A DNA stretch of 64,000 nucleotides from Sphagnum compactum (lineage: Eukaryota; Bryophyta; Sphagnopsida; Sphagnales): contig OZ234502.1 in NCBI GenBank assembly GCA_965153455.1, positions 15,717,495 to 15,781,494 on the forward strand, written 5' to 3'. A program made the translations under genes and the position numbers. Below, piece after piece: positions 47,106-60,300 of the stretch; position 1 is the first letter of the stretch; every line of letters starts with the position of its first letter. Under the pieces are notes generated by a model. That model was not told where the DNA came from and did not search any database. It was given only the letters and a program-made list of their open reading frames with translations.

Positions 47106-47405
47106 AAATGATAGTTGCTGCCACCTTATTAATGTTACCAAAAAAAAAATTGAATTGAAAAAAGGTCATAACCGGTTTGTGAGAACCAGCCAAGGATAAT
47201 AAATTGTTATCAAATTTGTGAGAATTGGCCTGGTGAGAACCGGTTTAAATTATTTGTAAAAAAAGTTGGTACCCTGGCCTGGCATAAAAAAATAAAAAAA
47301 TATATACAGAAAACCGGATTTTTAATATTAAAAAAACATTTTGGTCATAACCAGGCCCAGCAGTTTTGAAAAAATGACCGATGCCTTCCCCACACTGATG
47401 CAAAC

Positions 47406-49670
47406 ACCCCATGTTATGTGAACCAGCACTGACCCAAACATAGAATCTAGTATCAGTCCCCTAAATTTTTATGTTCAAGCCACACTATAGAAAGCAACTT
47501 ATTAGTCTACCGATTATTTTGGAAACCCAGGCTAGCTCTATAACATAATGTCCAACTGATCACCCACGACTCCATGAGATTTTCTGCAACTATTGATTGC
47601 ACTTTCTTCACCTGTGTTCATACATGAAAATTGGCAAGGCTTAGAGGATCCAAAGACTACACCCCAAAACCTGCATTAGTTCCGCAATCACCGCCGACCG
47701 AACAAAATCCACAATCTATAAGGAAATCCGTTTCATGTGGCCCAGCCACAGATCTTGTTTATAATCAACCACCACACCAACCATCCCCATTAAAAGCACA
47801 AAAACTATTTATCCTATGTAGAATACCCAGTGATGTAACCGATCGAGGTAAGAAAATGCAAGTGATCTACATGGAGATCTGAGGAGAGGGGGGACCCTCC
47901 GTTTATTGCAACAAGCCTGGGGAGTTAATAAAGGCAGTCCAGAATTATTGGGCGTAACAGGCTAGATGAGCATCGGCCCTGCAGTTTGGTTTCCACTCTT
48001 CGACATTTTTCTTCTTCTCTACCTAGCGAAGCTAACTAGTACCTAGATAGGGTGCTTTTTGTTTGTTTCTGAGGTGCTACAGAAATAGTATCCTTCCTTC
48101 CCAATATACAGCTTATTTCTCTTGTCTGCAAAAGCACCCACAGAAAATTTCTAGTGTATGCTGAGGGCACCTTATCCAGTGCTGTTTCTGCTCAGCAAAT
48201 GGTAGTGCATTTTTGAAAAGCAAAATGGCTGGCTCAGGCAGGCATTTTGCTTTATTTTTCTCATGACACCCAAAACACATCACTGGAAAATCTGCTAGGT
48301 GTCACAGGAAACGAAAAATAATTAATTTCTAGTGATTTATGTCTGGTAACTCCCTACTCCTCCAACATTACCGGACATCAAATTCCTAACAGGTGGCCAC
48401 AAGGGCTTGAATTAAGTGACTGAATGATAGCTGTGTTTTTTCATTCCCATAAAATCTAACCTGAGCACTACGAAAATTGAGCCTTGTGAAGGCTAGTACT
48501 GAACCACTAGTAGAATGCACACACCACTGCCTGAGATCACAATCACAGCTTCATGTGAACCAATTCTAAGACAAGGCCGGCTTTCAGCCAGCACCAAAAT
48601 GACAATATGGTCCAGAGTCCTTTGTACTTGTGTAGACATTCAGTTTGTATTTAGTTTAGTTATCGGTGTGATTAATTGATGGATGATTTAGTTCAGGATT
48701 GTTCTGAGTGCGAGATGATTATCCAAGCTTTCATGTGAATTGCACATGGTTGTGAACTTAGTATGCCAAGAAGAGGTTGTGGAAGAACAGGCAAAGACAT
48801 TTCTAAATCCTAATATGCTCAGGCATCCACAGAGTTAAAATAGACTCCCAAAGTGCATTCTTGTTTTTTTTCTTTTGACTCCAACTACATTGACCCAGAT
48901 ATGTCCATCTGACCCCTACCTACCAACTAACAACCCCACTACCCTAAAGTACATGCTTATGGTCACCCACCTACCTACATAAGGAGTTCAACTATTGCCC
49001 CCACTTGTCTACCTACTTACCTTCTACATGCACAATGCAAGCCCTCACCAATCAGGGGAATTGCAAGAACATCAAGTAGGTACCATCTTGATCCCATACT
49101 ACCTACCTACGACCCATTGACATGGGCCTACACAAATGGCTCCACATACATACCCAATGGCCACTCTTATAGTCTAACAATTAACTGGGCTATCTTCGTG
49201 ATTCCAGTAGGAAAGTGACAATTAACTGCCCTATCTTCATGATTTAGTAGGAAAGTGAATGCAGCTATTGCAAACTACTTGTCATCATTGATTAAACCTT
49301 TCATTCCAATCCTTTAATGAAATGTATATTGGACCCCAAATTCAGGTGTTGTAGTGAGTGCACATATTTGCATATGATATTTTGTCAAAACATAAATATT
49401 GCTTGGAATTGACAACTTTTCAATTGTTAAAGTACAAATTTGCCTCCACTTTCCTACAATAATTGCATGAAATACAAATACACTATCTAATTTTCTTGGC
49501 CAAACAAGCAATGAAGGTCAATTTTTTTTCTTTTTAATCTATAATGGAGCTAGAGTAGTGAGCAAACCTAGGTAGCTTTCAACTTTAAATGGAAATTAAT
49601 TTTTCAAAGAACTCTTAAATGTGTCACCAATAGACATGAATGTGGTATCATTGTGAAACAAAGCTAATGT
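47406..49670. other. Intergenic; one weak exon-like frame
   Basis: A proline-rich frame at 47631-47882 (TPKPALVPQSPPTEQNPQ...) is followed in frame by a donor-like CGAG|GTAAGA at about 47848. No matching exon is recognised, so it is not called. A loosely palindromic stretch with GGTGCTTTTTG and CAAAAGCACC lies at about 48050-48141. At 48915-49110 repeated CTACCTAC phrases may be a very diverged copy of element E. Confidence 0.35.
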
Positions 49671-49679
49671 CAAAACATT

Positions 49680-50600
49680 TTCTGTGAATATGTGGATGTG
49701 GATGAAAGGAAAGAAGCAACCCTAATTCATGATGACAAAAGATGCCAAGATACAGGACATTTGTTTATCATGAAATTTTGTAGGCGCTTGAAAGTTTAAT
49801 GTTTGTTGTTCGTTTTTGTGTTTGGATATGTTTTGTTTGTTTGCAGGTTCATGGTGTTTCAAGTTTGCAATTCAATAGAGATGAGCTTTTGAGTTGACTT
49901 TGGTGATGGAATAGGTTTGTTGCTACAATTGGGTTGGCTCTTGAATGAAGAATGCGGATCATGTAACTAAAGACTAGTTGGTGCTAGAGATTAGATGGAG
50001 GCGAATGAAAGCTGATAATGGACTATAAACAAAGGAGTTTGGGTCTTCAAAAAAAAGTGAAATGTTCATTTTCAATTGCAATTAAAGAAAAAAAATCAAT
50101 GTGTTAGAGTGTATTTTGTGAAGACAGAAAGGAAGAATGCCTCTCTATTAATATCTTATTCTAGCCTGAAGCTATTGGTTTTTGTTGTGTTATAGTTTTC
50201 AAGAAAAGAGAAGATTAAGTAATGTCAGATGTAGGGACTAAATTAAAGGAGATGATGACAGTGTCTAAAGGTTTCAAAGCAATCCATGTGGTTTGTTTGT
50301 GGATTTGTGTGTTGATTGGGAATTTTGGAGGAATCTACCAATTTCGCTAAGTTTGGGAAAGAAAGTACTTACTAACTTGTGGGAGCTTCGAAGAGAAAGG
50401 GATTTCAAGTCTGTTATGGGTGCCAAAGGAAGAACTAAGTTTTTGGAATCCAATTTGTCTTTCACTCCAATTGTTTTTATGAGTGATTTTGGTCAAAAGG
50501 GCATGGGTGCATGAAGCCAATGTTCATTTGTAAATATCCACAAGACCAGTGGGCTCTTAAGAGGAAGATAGGAGAGTTCTAATCCCATGAAGTCGTTACT
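49680..50600 (+). repeat. Decayed ~1-kb repeat T, copy 1
   Basis: It is colinear with 61550-62520. Shared anchors in order: GGATGAAAGGA(A)..AACC-TAATT, GCCAA..TTATCATGAA, TGTTT..TTTGTTT-TTTGCA, CAATTCAAT-G-GATG, AGTTG..TTTC/G-TGATGGAA, AGTGTCTA, and TGGGAGCTTCGAAGAGAAA, then GTTATGGG. No coding assignment is possible; both copies have many stops. Confidence 0.5.
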
Positions 50601-53600
50601 TTATAGCTTGAACATAGCTAAGGAAAAGATTAGGACATTATTTATAATTATTGTGATACAAACCTTGTAGCAAATTTGATGTTGGTATTATGAAGCAAAT
50701 ATAAAGGGTTTCATGTCTAGGTTATTCCTTCCTCTTTGGGGTGACATCACCCTCCCCAAAAACAGTTTTCATCACAATTTGGCAATTTTTTAAAGAGGAA
50801 AATTTACAACAGAATTTGTTTTTTCAAAAAATTATGTTTCTTTTGGTATTTTTGCCAAAAAAATGATTGATGAGGATATAGGCTATACTAAAGGGAGATG
50901 GATTTAGGGCTAACAAAAAAATTTATGTCATTTTATGTTTTTGCAAACCATTCTCTTACTATGAATTAAAAGTAAATCACAAAATATTTCAATAAGATCT
51001 AAAGCTCTTTCAAAACATGTATGTCAAATAAGATCAATTTTTTTTTAGCTTTTGGAGTGTGAACAACTCATCTTCAAAGGTAAAATTGATACAACCCATT
51101 CCATTCAATTTCAAGGTATAAATTTTAAGAAGTGTACATTTTTTTGTCTAGTACGAGGGTATTGTGGATTTAACAAAAAACTAATGAAAATAAACAATGT
51201 TTGGTTTCTTTTAGAAAATTATACTTTGAAATCAAACCAAAAAATGCAACATTGTTACACCATGGGAAATTCAGCTTGATTCCTCACAATTTAGAAATTG
51301 TTTTCAAGAACTTAACACTGGTCAAATTAAATGGATTAGAGTTGGGGTTCATCCAATTGAGGCCCAAAACAAACAAAACAAAATTGATGCATTGGTGAAT
51401 ATTACGTCATTCAAGCCATGAATGTGAAGGCAACTTACCTTTAATTAAAATTATACTTTGACAAAGAAAAGGCACTATAAATGTACGATTTTCCATTTTA
51501 AAATGGGGAACCTTACACATAGGGTGAAAATGAAGGATAATCATTTGACTAAATCTTTAAGCCAAGTAAGGACCTCGAACAAGGTTGTTTCAAGAAGTCA
51601 AGCCTTTAGTCTCATAACATCCCCACTCTTGATCCTTACCAATGCTAGGCCATTCTCACAAACATAGTCAATTTTGAAATTAGTTTTAAGTTAGTTCTTT
51701 TCAATGAAAACCAACAATTTTGTTTCATGCAAAATCTAGATCCCCAAGAACAACCTAGAGTATCATATGGCCCAACCTCTGATATGTGAAACCATTATGG
51801 GATGGACTACTAGGTCTAGTTCTTGGGGAGCCGATCATCACCTTATGAAAAGATTAAAAATTTTATAGATTGAAAAAGTAGGCCTCGTAAAGTGGGAATT
51901 CAAACCTTAGACATTCTTGAAATCAAAAGATTCATTTATTAGTAGGTTACACTTTTACTTTTGCAAAGTACCACATAACAATTTTATTATTCCCTTAGCG
52001 TTAAAAGCATTGGCACTTGTGTCCTTTTAAAATAAAAATAGTCATAACTTTTGTCCCACACAGAGGAATACAATGTAGTTGAAAAAATTATGAATTTATT
52101 TTTTAAATCAAAGTCTTAAAATGAAAACTTGTCGAAACCTAACAATTACTTATTGTGGAATTTTTGAAAATTGACAAATTCCTTACAACTTTTTTTTAAA
52201 AAAAACCAACATGATTCATAAAACTTATTCTAAGAATTAAAACCAACATAATAGAAGCTATTTGCAAAAACATGCACCCACAAAAAACACCCTGAGCCCA
52301 CCCACCTAGAAACTTGTTACAATTTTATCAACAATATAAACATAATGCCCAAAAGCCCAAGAACCATGTAGCACAAACATGAATGAAAAAAATTAGAATC
52401 TTTTCAAAAGATGCTTAACTAAAAAGGGAAAAAAAAAACTTGGTGAAGGTGACTTGCTTAATCACTATCAACTTTTAATTTTTAAAATATTCAAATCTTC
52501 AATTAATTCATAATTTTCTTCAACTAAAGCAACTTCACCTTAAATATAATCTTGAAGTTTGCATTTGTTGTGCAATTCAAGTGTGGATCATTTGGATATT
52601 TTTTTTATCATGGTGATAATTCAATCAAATTTTTCCACTTTTAAACAATAGTGCCTCAAAGTTGTCAAACCACCATCAAGGCTAAACATTATTTTTGTTT
52701 CAATTCAAGATTTAGAATCTCGAAAATTTGTTTGGCCAAAAAACTAATATTAAGAAATTGACCCTCATGGGTTTGCTATCAAGCAAAAGGATTTACAAAC
52801 ATAGATTGTAGGATAGATAACCTCTCAAATAATGAAAATTTTATAATAACAAGTGACCATGAAGACTCTTGCATGGAATTTATAACACTAAACATGTTAT
52901 CATCCTCTTTTTCAATTTGAATAATAGGTCCATCACATGGTGCTACAAATACTACAATAGTAGGATTTGGTGGATTAAAAATTGTCATTAGAAGGGGAAT
53001 GACCTCTTTCGCATCATATTTAATAGTGAGGTGGATTGCATTTCTATGCCCCACAAAGCTTTCCACAACCTATAAAGGTCGTCAAAACTTCTAAAAAGGG
53101 TTAAATTAAATTCACAAACTATTGCCACATGTTCATGCTTAACAAATGAAACTCAACACAAAAAAGGTCAAATGTTTCATTTGCATCAACTAAAGGGTTT
53201 GCCTCAAATGCCATAACCATAATTAAAATAATTACAACAACCAAAACATCTAATAGTAACCAATCGCCTTTGGATTAGTTGATCACACCTGTTGTGACAA
53301 TGGGATTCAAGCATGAGTGATAATTTCCACAATGGTCCACACTTGGGTCTTAAGGACCCATTGTTGCCATGTTAATGTCATTTACTTCACACAACATAAA
53401 ATATGGCTTGCTTGAGTTTCAAAGTTCCTTTAAACAATATAACTTCACTTGAAACCATTGTTTTGACTAAAATTTTCAACTTCTTATGCCACATCCAACT
53501 TTCTATGAAAACAAAGCTTCACACTTGATGCCATGGGTTTTGTTATCATATGTAGGTTTCAAGAAGCTTTTAATAACATTCTAAACTAGAATTCCATTGT

Positions 53601-53640
53601 TAAAAAAGGCTTCATCAAATATAGCAAAACCAATGGGATC
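50601..53640. other. AT-rich intergenic; unrecognised frames
   Basis: The longest frame is 52779-53066 on the minus strand (95 residues), with no recognisable motif. Frames at 51052-51667 (+) likewise match nothing I know. These may be remnants of retroelements but no diagnostic motif is visible. Confidence 0.4.
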
Positions 53641-54310
53641 AAGTATGAAACCAAAACCTTAAAGCTTCCACTTGATGAACACAAAAAAGTCAACAAATTT
53701 TGAGCAAAAGAGTCAAAAAACTTTAAAGCTTCAAACCTAAATGATCACATGCAACCATGAAGTCAATAATTGATACATATGTTGTAAAGGAGCCAAAAAA
53801 ATTCAAGCAATAGAACTAAAAGCTTTGGAGCTTCACAATGATGAACACATAAAAACATGTTGATAGATCTTTTAAAAAATGAACTAGAAATGCTTCTTAG
53901 ATCTCAAGAAAATGAACTAGAAATGTTTTTTAGATCTCGAGCAAATGAACTAGAAATTTTTCCTAGAATTCGAACAAATGAAATAGAAAAGCTTTGGAGC
54001 ATAACATATGAGGAATACATATAGGAAATTGACACTTGACACATGAATTCTCAACCAATAGCAATGGAGCCGAAAGCTAAAAGCCAAAAACCAAAACCCA
54101 AATGAGCAATGTACCAAAAGCTTTAAAGCTAGCTTTAAAACTTCACGCTTGATGAACACATAAAAGAAACTTTGATATATCTCAAGCAAAGGAGCCAAAA
54201 ACACTTATGTGATGAAATCAAAAGCTCTAGAACTTCATTGATAATGAACACATTCAAAAAACCAACAATCAACACAAGCATTCTCAAGCAACAACAATGG
54301 AATCAAAAGC
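53640..54310. repeat. Degenerate tandem repeat block with an inner 33-bp array
   Basis: Phrases of the type AAAGCTTnnnAGCTTCAC followed by GATGAACACATAAAA recur at irregular intervals of about 100-160 bp. Within it, GAACTAGAAAT recurs at 53881, 53914 and 53947, with a diverged GAAATAGAAA at 53980, an exact 33-bp period. In one frame (ATG at 53858) this reads as an 11-residue repeat NELEMLLRSQE, about 50 residues in all before a stop. No gene context supports it as coding. Confidence 0.65.
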
Positions 54311-57300
54311 CAAAAGCCAAAAGCAAATGAACACTGAGATCTATCTTGCAAAGTGAAAAAACAACAATGTGAAAGTGCCAAAAGTGAGCTTGACAACAAC
54401 AAACTATGAAATTGCAAAGCTCACTCCCTCACTCTTCACATTGAAAAACCATATCAAGCATCCCTTGAACCCTAACTCCCCAAATATGGATAGCAATACA
54501 ACATAAAGTCATATTCAAAATTCTCGAATCCTTTGTGACCAAATATGGATATCCTTGAAACTTTTGTGTCTGGATCCAGATAGATACTTGCAAAGTCTTT
54601 CAATGCCTTCCCCTTGGTTATAGACACAAATATCAAAAATCAAACAAAACTCCAAAAAGGACTTCATGCGTATCTGGCCATTATACATGTTTATATTTGG
54701 ACTTTTTCACATAACAAGCAAACATTGGTCCTTACTTTACACTTTAGGGAATGCTAAGCTTTGATTCACAACATACCATTCCATTCGAAATTCTGAGTGG
54801 CCAGTGGAATACCAGGTCCCCATCAGTGACCGGCCAACCAATTGGCCTACAAAAGAAGGACAAACCAGAATTTTAGTCTGCCAAAGGGCACCATCCTTCA
54901 CTCCACTCACACACTTCTGTATGTCCAGTGATGAAATCAGTATGTCACGGAAGACAACGTTAAATCTACAATGGGTCCTTATTGCAAACAATACAAAAGT
55001 AATGTCTGTTTTTTTTTTCCCCGACTGCCTAATTGCTCGACCAAGATGTGTCTAGTGATGATCAGATGCATCTTGGGCCTGCCCAGACATAAAATTTTGT
55101 GTTTTATTATACACATTTTGGGTGTGTAATGGACACTAGGAGGCATATTATGGGTCTTAGTGTCTGTTACACAGCCAAATCATGCATAACAGGATCCAAA
55201 TTTTATGTTTAGACATCATCATGTTTTTTCCATAAAGATGGACCAGATCAAAGGCAAACTGTTTACTGTTTACAATTTTACGTCCGTTTGGGACCAGAGA
55301 GTCCATTAGACGAAGGCAAACAAGGAAAAAAAAAAACCAATAATACTTTTGTACTATCTGTAATAAGGACCCATTTCTGCTTTGGGGTCCTCCATATGTC
55401 ATAGCAGAAGTAAAAAATAACAACATTTTTCAAAGTAGAGAATCATTTTCAAATGCTCCCTTCATGTAGGGTAGTGTCGGCAGTATATTAGTATTTGACA
55501 ACTTTGACTGGTCATGTACTATGGAACAGGTCCATGTTCCCATTCCTCCTAGGAACGCGACGGATTCAGAAGGGTGCATAGTTTGGTTCAGTGGCAACGA
55601 ATTCAACCAGGGCCTGTTCCAATGCGTATCATTCACAAAATGTTGTGAATGTGTTGGTTTTGAAAAGAGAAAAAATATAATCACAAAGTTTTCAAGAAAA
55701 CCATTTTTGGAGGAAAATTTCACCACATTTCAACATCCGTTTTAGGTTGAGGGCAGATTTTCATCAAGTTTTTTTTTTATACGGGTTGAACACTTAGTCA
55801 CAATTTTTTTGCCAAATATTATCTTATTTGGGATACTAAACCAGAAAATTATCATTTATTATTATTTTAAACATTGCTCTATAGCTATATGATTTTTTTC
55901 AGTCGAGGAAACACACAGCTTGTCAAATATTAATTGGGCAAGTTAACAACATCATTGAACTTTTGTCGGCTCTGGCCATAGGGAAGAGAATAAGGTAAAA
56001 CCACCCATCACTGAACATCTACTTATCATCGAACACATTTCAATATTTTCCTAATTCATTAGCCAAATTGAGCCATTTTTATGTCATTGGACACACAAAC
56101 TGGAGGGCTACAAATGTTTTTTGAGTGTTAGAAGTAAAGGAGCAACACAGGAAAAGGATAAATGATAACTTGATTCAATATTCTGAAAAAATAACTCTAG
56201 GCTCCTCTCTAGTTCCAGCCCCATATCTTCCTCATTTTGGGTGCAAAACTTCTTTTTATTTCATAGACAAAGATGCAACAATCAAAGATTTGAAATTCTA
56301 AATCCTAATTTGTTTTAATTCACCCATCACTGAACACTGAACCCTTTGCACCAAGCACCTATATTTCCCCATTCCTTTATCAAGTTTTTGTGACGATAGA
56401 AGCGTTAGGTGAAGGGCTATAAATGTTCTTTGAGCTTCAGAAGCTAAGGAACAATGTGTGAAAATTTTGACCTCCTTTTTTTTTTTTAATGTTCATTCAT
56501 TGGCATGTCTACCCTGCACATTGTTTTAAGACTTGGGCATAAAATTATTGACTCACCCTTGATTCAATGTATGAGTGACATATGGAATTTTATGTGTGGA
56601 TATGATATGTGGGCATGTGAGATAGAATTGCATGCACGTAGATGAAAAGTTCCTGATCCAGTAAGCAAATGAAAGTTTTTTTCATCCATGAAATTTTTCC
56701 CTTTTCCAACAAAAAAAATTCAGAAATTTTTGAATTTTTTTGTATTTCTGGTGTAAATTTGACTAATTTTGCTAATCTTGTTGTTAAATCTCAAAAAAAA
56801 TCAGTATTAAAGAATTCTTAAAAAGCATTGAAATCAAATCGTTTATTGAACCTGCCAGAAAGGCCAAAGTCATGAAGCAGTGAATTGCTTGTCTATTTTA
56901 CACCACGGCCTCGCAACTACATATTCAAAGTTTGGTGGAAAAGCAACACATCCAAAATGGAAATAAAGAACTGAGAAATGAAAGTATGCCAACCACATGC
57001 AATAACTAAAAATCTACTCTGACGGTAAAACTCATGGCTAGTTCCCACAATCTTAAATATTCCCAGATTGCTTTCATTTTTCTAATTTTTCTTTTAATTG
57101 CATGGTGTGCTAGTGTTAATAGATGCCATTGAATTTTTGATGTCTTCTTTGACCCAAATTATACCGGAAATCGTTTCTATTAGTTAGAACTTCTAATAAC
57201 TAGAGCGTATTGCATACACAAAGTTCTGAAAAAAATAATTAATTAAAACGTTTGTCATACCTAAGAATTGCATTATTCAAGCATTCAAATGAGTTGAAAA

Positions 57301-60300
57301 AGAGTTTCTTATTTAGGGTGGTTGAAATTAAATGTTATGTGTCTCTGAGAAATTACAAAAAATATTTATTATTTGCAAGCACCATGATTTCTATGTTTTT
57401 ATTATGTTAAAGGCATGGCTTGCAACTAACATTATCTTAACATCAACAAAGTGTCACTAATCACAATATCACAATTTCTAACATTGTAAGTTATATCAAG
57501 CTTCTAAATATTATTTCAACATGTCTGCACATGATATTAATAATAACATTGAGTTATCTTTTAGAGTTTGCAATCTAATCCACAAGTAATTTTTCATTTT
57601 CTTTTTTAAGAGAGAAAAATAAACAACAATAAACAAAGATGCGTGTTAAACATTGAGAAATTTTGTCATTTTTTAGACTTTGGTTAACAATAATGTTTGG
57701 CTTCAAAAACAAACATTCAAAAATAAATATCAGTTAACATTGGTTATATACACCATCTTAACATTAATGTCATGTCATATTTCATTTAAGATTTACTGTT
57801 ATTTAATATTTTAAATGTGAATTGGTGATTAATTTTAACATCCTTAATATTAGCTTCATGTTGGAGTTAACACCAAGTGTGACCATATCTTCAAATTGAC
57901 GATAAAAGTAACTAAGTTGATGGCTTAGTTTTTGAATTCAAATGACCATGCATGAAATAACTACTCAAATTCATTGCTAAAGTAATGTGTAGTTTTAAAT
58001 ATGCATTCGCATGTTGGGAGTTGGCAATTGGAATGTGTTTTGCCTTGCATGAACCAACCTTCAACTATAGTTGATTATTAATAAGTATCCAATGGTTTGG
58101 CTTATTTCTTCCCCCTTTTTGAAGTATAAATAATGAGTTCAAGTTGTTTTCCTTCTATTGTCTGAACTTGGATCAAGTAGTGAAATAAAATTAATCCAAA
58201 CTTGATTTCATACATAGGCAACCACCAAAATTTCACTTTTGATTTCATGTCTCAACTTTGAAGTGCAAGACATTAAACACCCCCTACAAACTTTGCAAGT
58301 GTTAATGTGACACCCTACATGTCACTTGCATGGTTGTGCAACAAGGTTTGATAAAATCAAAATAATATCTATAGTTCATATGTAGGATTCTTTATTACCT
58401 TGAGGCATCTCCAATGACAATTATCCAAACTATGTTGTAAATGTCAAATTAAAGGTGCTAATGCTAGCGGCTCATATAGGCCTAGCCTTAACAACAAAGT
58501 CCAACCCCATTGTTTAGCTGTCCATTTTCACCTTTATGTCATCTTTTTCATTTTATTCCTTTGTCACTTGAATTTTTTCCTACTTTCTTTTTACGAAAGC
58601 TTCTATTTTTTGTTCTTTTTTTTTTCCCCATTTTTCTTTTTTTTACATTGAAAGCTTTTCTAGTTCTAATTTTTTTTCTTGCTTTCTCTTTGTCTCTATT
58701 GTGAGCTTCTCTTTGGTTTTGGCTATGGCAAATTTGTGGCATGTTAAAGTGTTGTTGCAATCATGTGCAAAACTTGAAATGATGAAAAAAATGAATAGTT
58801 TGTTGTGGTTTTGCTATAGATTAAATGGTTCACATGCCAAATGGTAGAAGTAGGTCGAATAGACAACCAAATGTTGTGTAAGATAAAACACTTGGCAATG
58901 AACAAATATTGTGTGATTATTTTTTGCCAAGACTTGTGTACAATGGATGTCATTTTAGATGTTGATTTTGCATGAGGCAATCTCTTTTTCTTTGTTTTAT
59001 TGTGGTAGTTAATGTGCACAACCCTTAATATTTGGTCTAGAGGTGATATGCTTATGGTGCCATGGGTTTGTTTACAATCCAAAAATGTATTTCATTAATT
59101 CAAATGTTAGCCTAAGGCATGGGACTTGATGCAAGGGATGAATATGTGCACATGGGAAAGAGCACAACCATGGAAAATTTTGAAGTGTTTCTAGTGAACC
59201 ATTAAGGAAATTTTCAAACATGTACCTTTGACAACCCAATAAAAATGAGATGTTCTAATGACATCTTGTAAAAGTATCAATGACAACATTTTTTTATACA
59301 AATATTCATAAATATCGATGTTGATTTTCAAATTCCATCCAAATATTAGTGCAGAAATATTATCAAATTTAGTATTGTCCCTTCACCCTTGTTGTCAATT
59401 ATGGCTTTATTTTATTCAAAACCATAGAATCATCACATGGCATATAATATCATACTATCATGTGAGAGAAGTTGGAATATAATTTGAACATTGCTTAATA
59501 CAAAACTCCACAACTATAACATTGGTTTTTGCAAGTGTTGTATAATCTCAATAGTATTGAATAATGTTAAATTTCCATTACAAACCCAAAAAGGCCCAAT
59601 TGTCCTTCATATACATGTAGTTCCTATGTGTTATAAATGTGGGCTCTACATTGCTACACATTACCAACGATGATAAACTTTGTTTTTCCTTATGTTTTCA
59701 TATGGTTTTTAATAACTCATCCATGTCAGATTCAATTTAAATTAATACACATTTCATGGACATGAAAAGACACATGTTAATTTATTTTTTCATATCCATG
59801 TTGGTGGGTAGTGAAAAGGAGTGAAGTAGTTATAAGATGGAGGTAGTTAAGCTTGAAAATGAAGTAATTGTCTTTGGAATTATCTTTGGAATTGTCCAAG
59901 GACAACCATAAAAGAATAATTGTCTTTGAAATTGTCCAAGAAGGACCATATGATATATTCCGAAAAAATCACCCATATACCAATTCCTCAAAAACATTCA
60001 TCACTGGAATTAATTTTAGGGGAAAAAATATTGCATGGTGGAATAAAGTTTATGTTTCAACAAAATCCTCAAATATTTGCAGCCATGTAAATAGTACAAG
60101 TATATATACATGTTGAATTAAGTTGGTGAAACCATGATAAATAAAAATGGGATAATATTTATGTCTCTCATATATTAAATTTAATTTTAATTTATTACAA
60201 GTTCAAAATACAAATACCGTAATATGTTATCAACTTGACAAATTGACGCTAGTATCATTATTTTCAAGAATGTTGGAGTTCTCCAAGATATTTTTTTTTC

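Larger units (their letters stand above)
43271..47397 (+). mobile_element. hAT-superfamily DNA transposon, full length but broken
   Basis: The 4.1-kb element is bounded by the same octamer, ATGCAAAC, at 43263-43270 and 47398-47405, the 8-bp target duplication typical of hAT. The left end reads (C)AATGTTGGGCAGGTATC and the right end, on the other strand, CAGTGTGGGGAAGGCATC, an imperfect terminal inverted repeat of the hAT YARNG form; the first C on the left can belong either to the duplication or to the element. Subterminal copies of GAGAACCGG/GAGAACTGG occur at both ends. Inside are a T-rich low-complexity tract (43680-44250), an interstitial TTTAGGGTTTAGGG at 43581-43594 and the transposase remnant. 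Confidence 0.85.

Noticed and set aside
47631-47882. Proline-rich frame with a downstream donor-like GTAAGA, possible lone exon
   Set aside because: No in-frame ATG at its start, no partner exon, no recognisable domain and no promoter.
47930-47960. Text resembling a conserved small-subunit ribosomal RNA segment (ATTATTGGGCGTAA)
   Set aside because: Only a dozen or so bases match and nothing around it resembles ribosomal RNA.
52779-53066. 95-residue minus-strand frame, possible gag or other retroelement fragment
   Set aside because: No zinc knuckle, protease, integrase or reverse transcriptase motif could be found around it.
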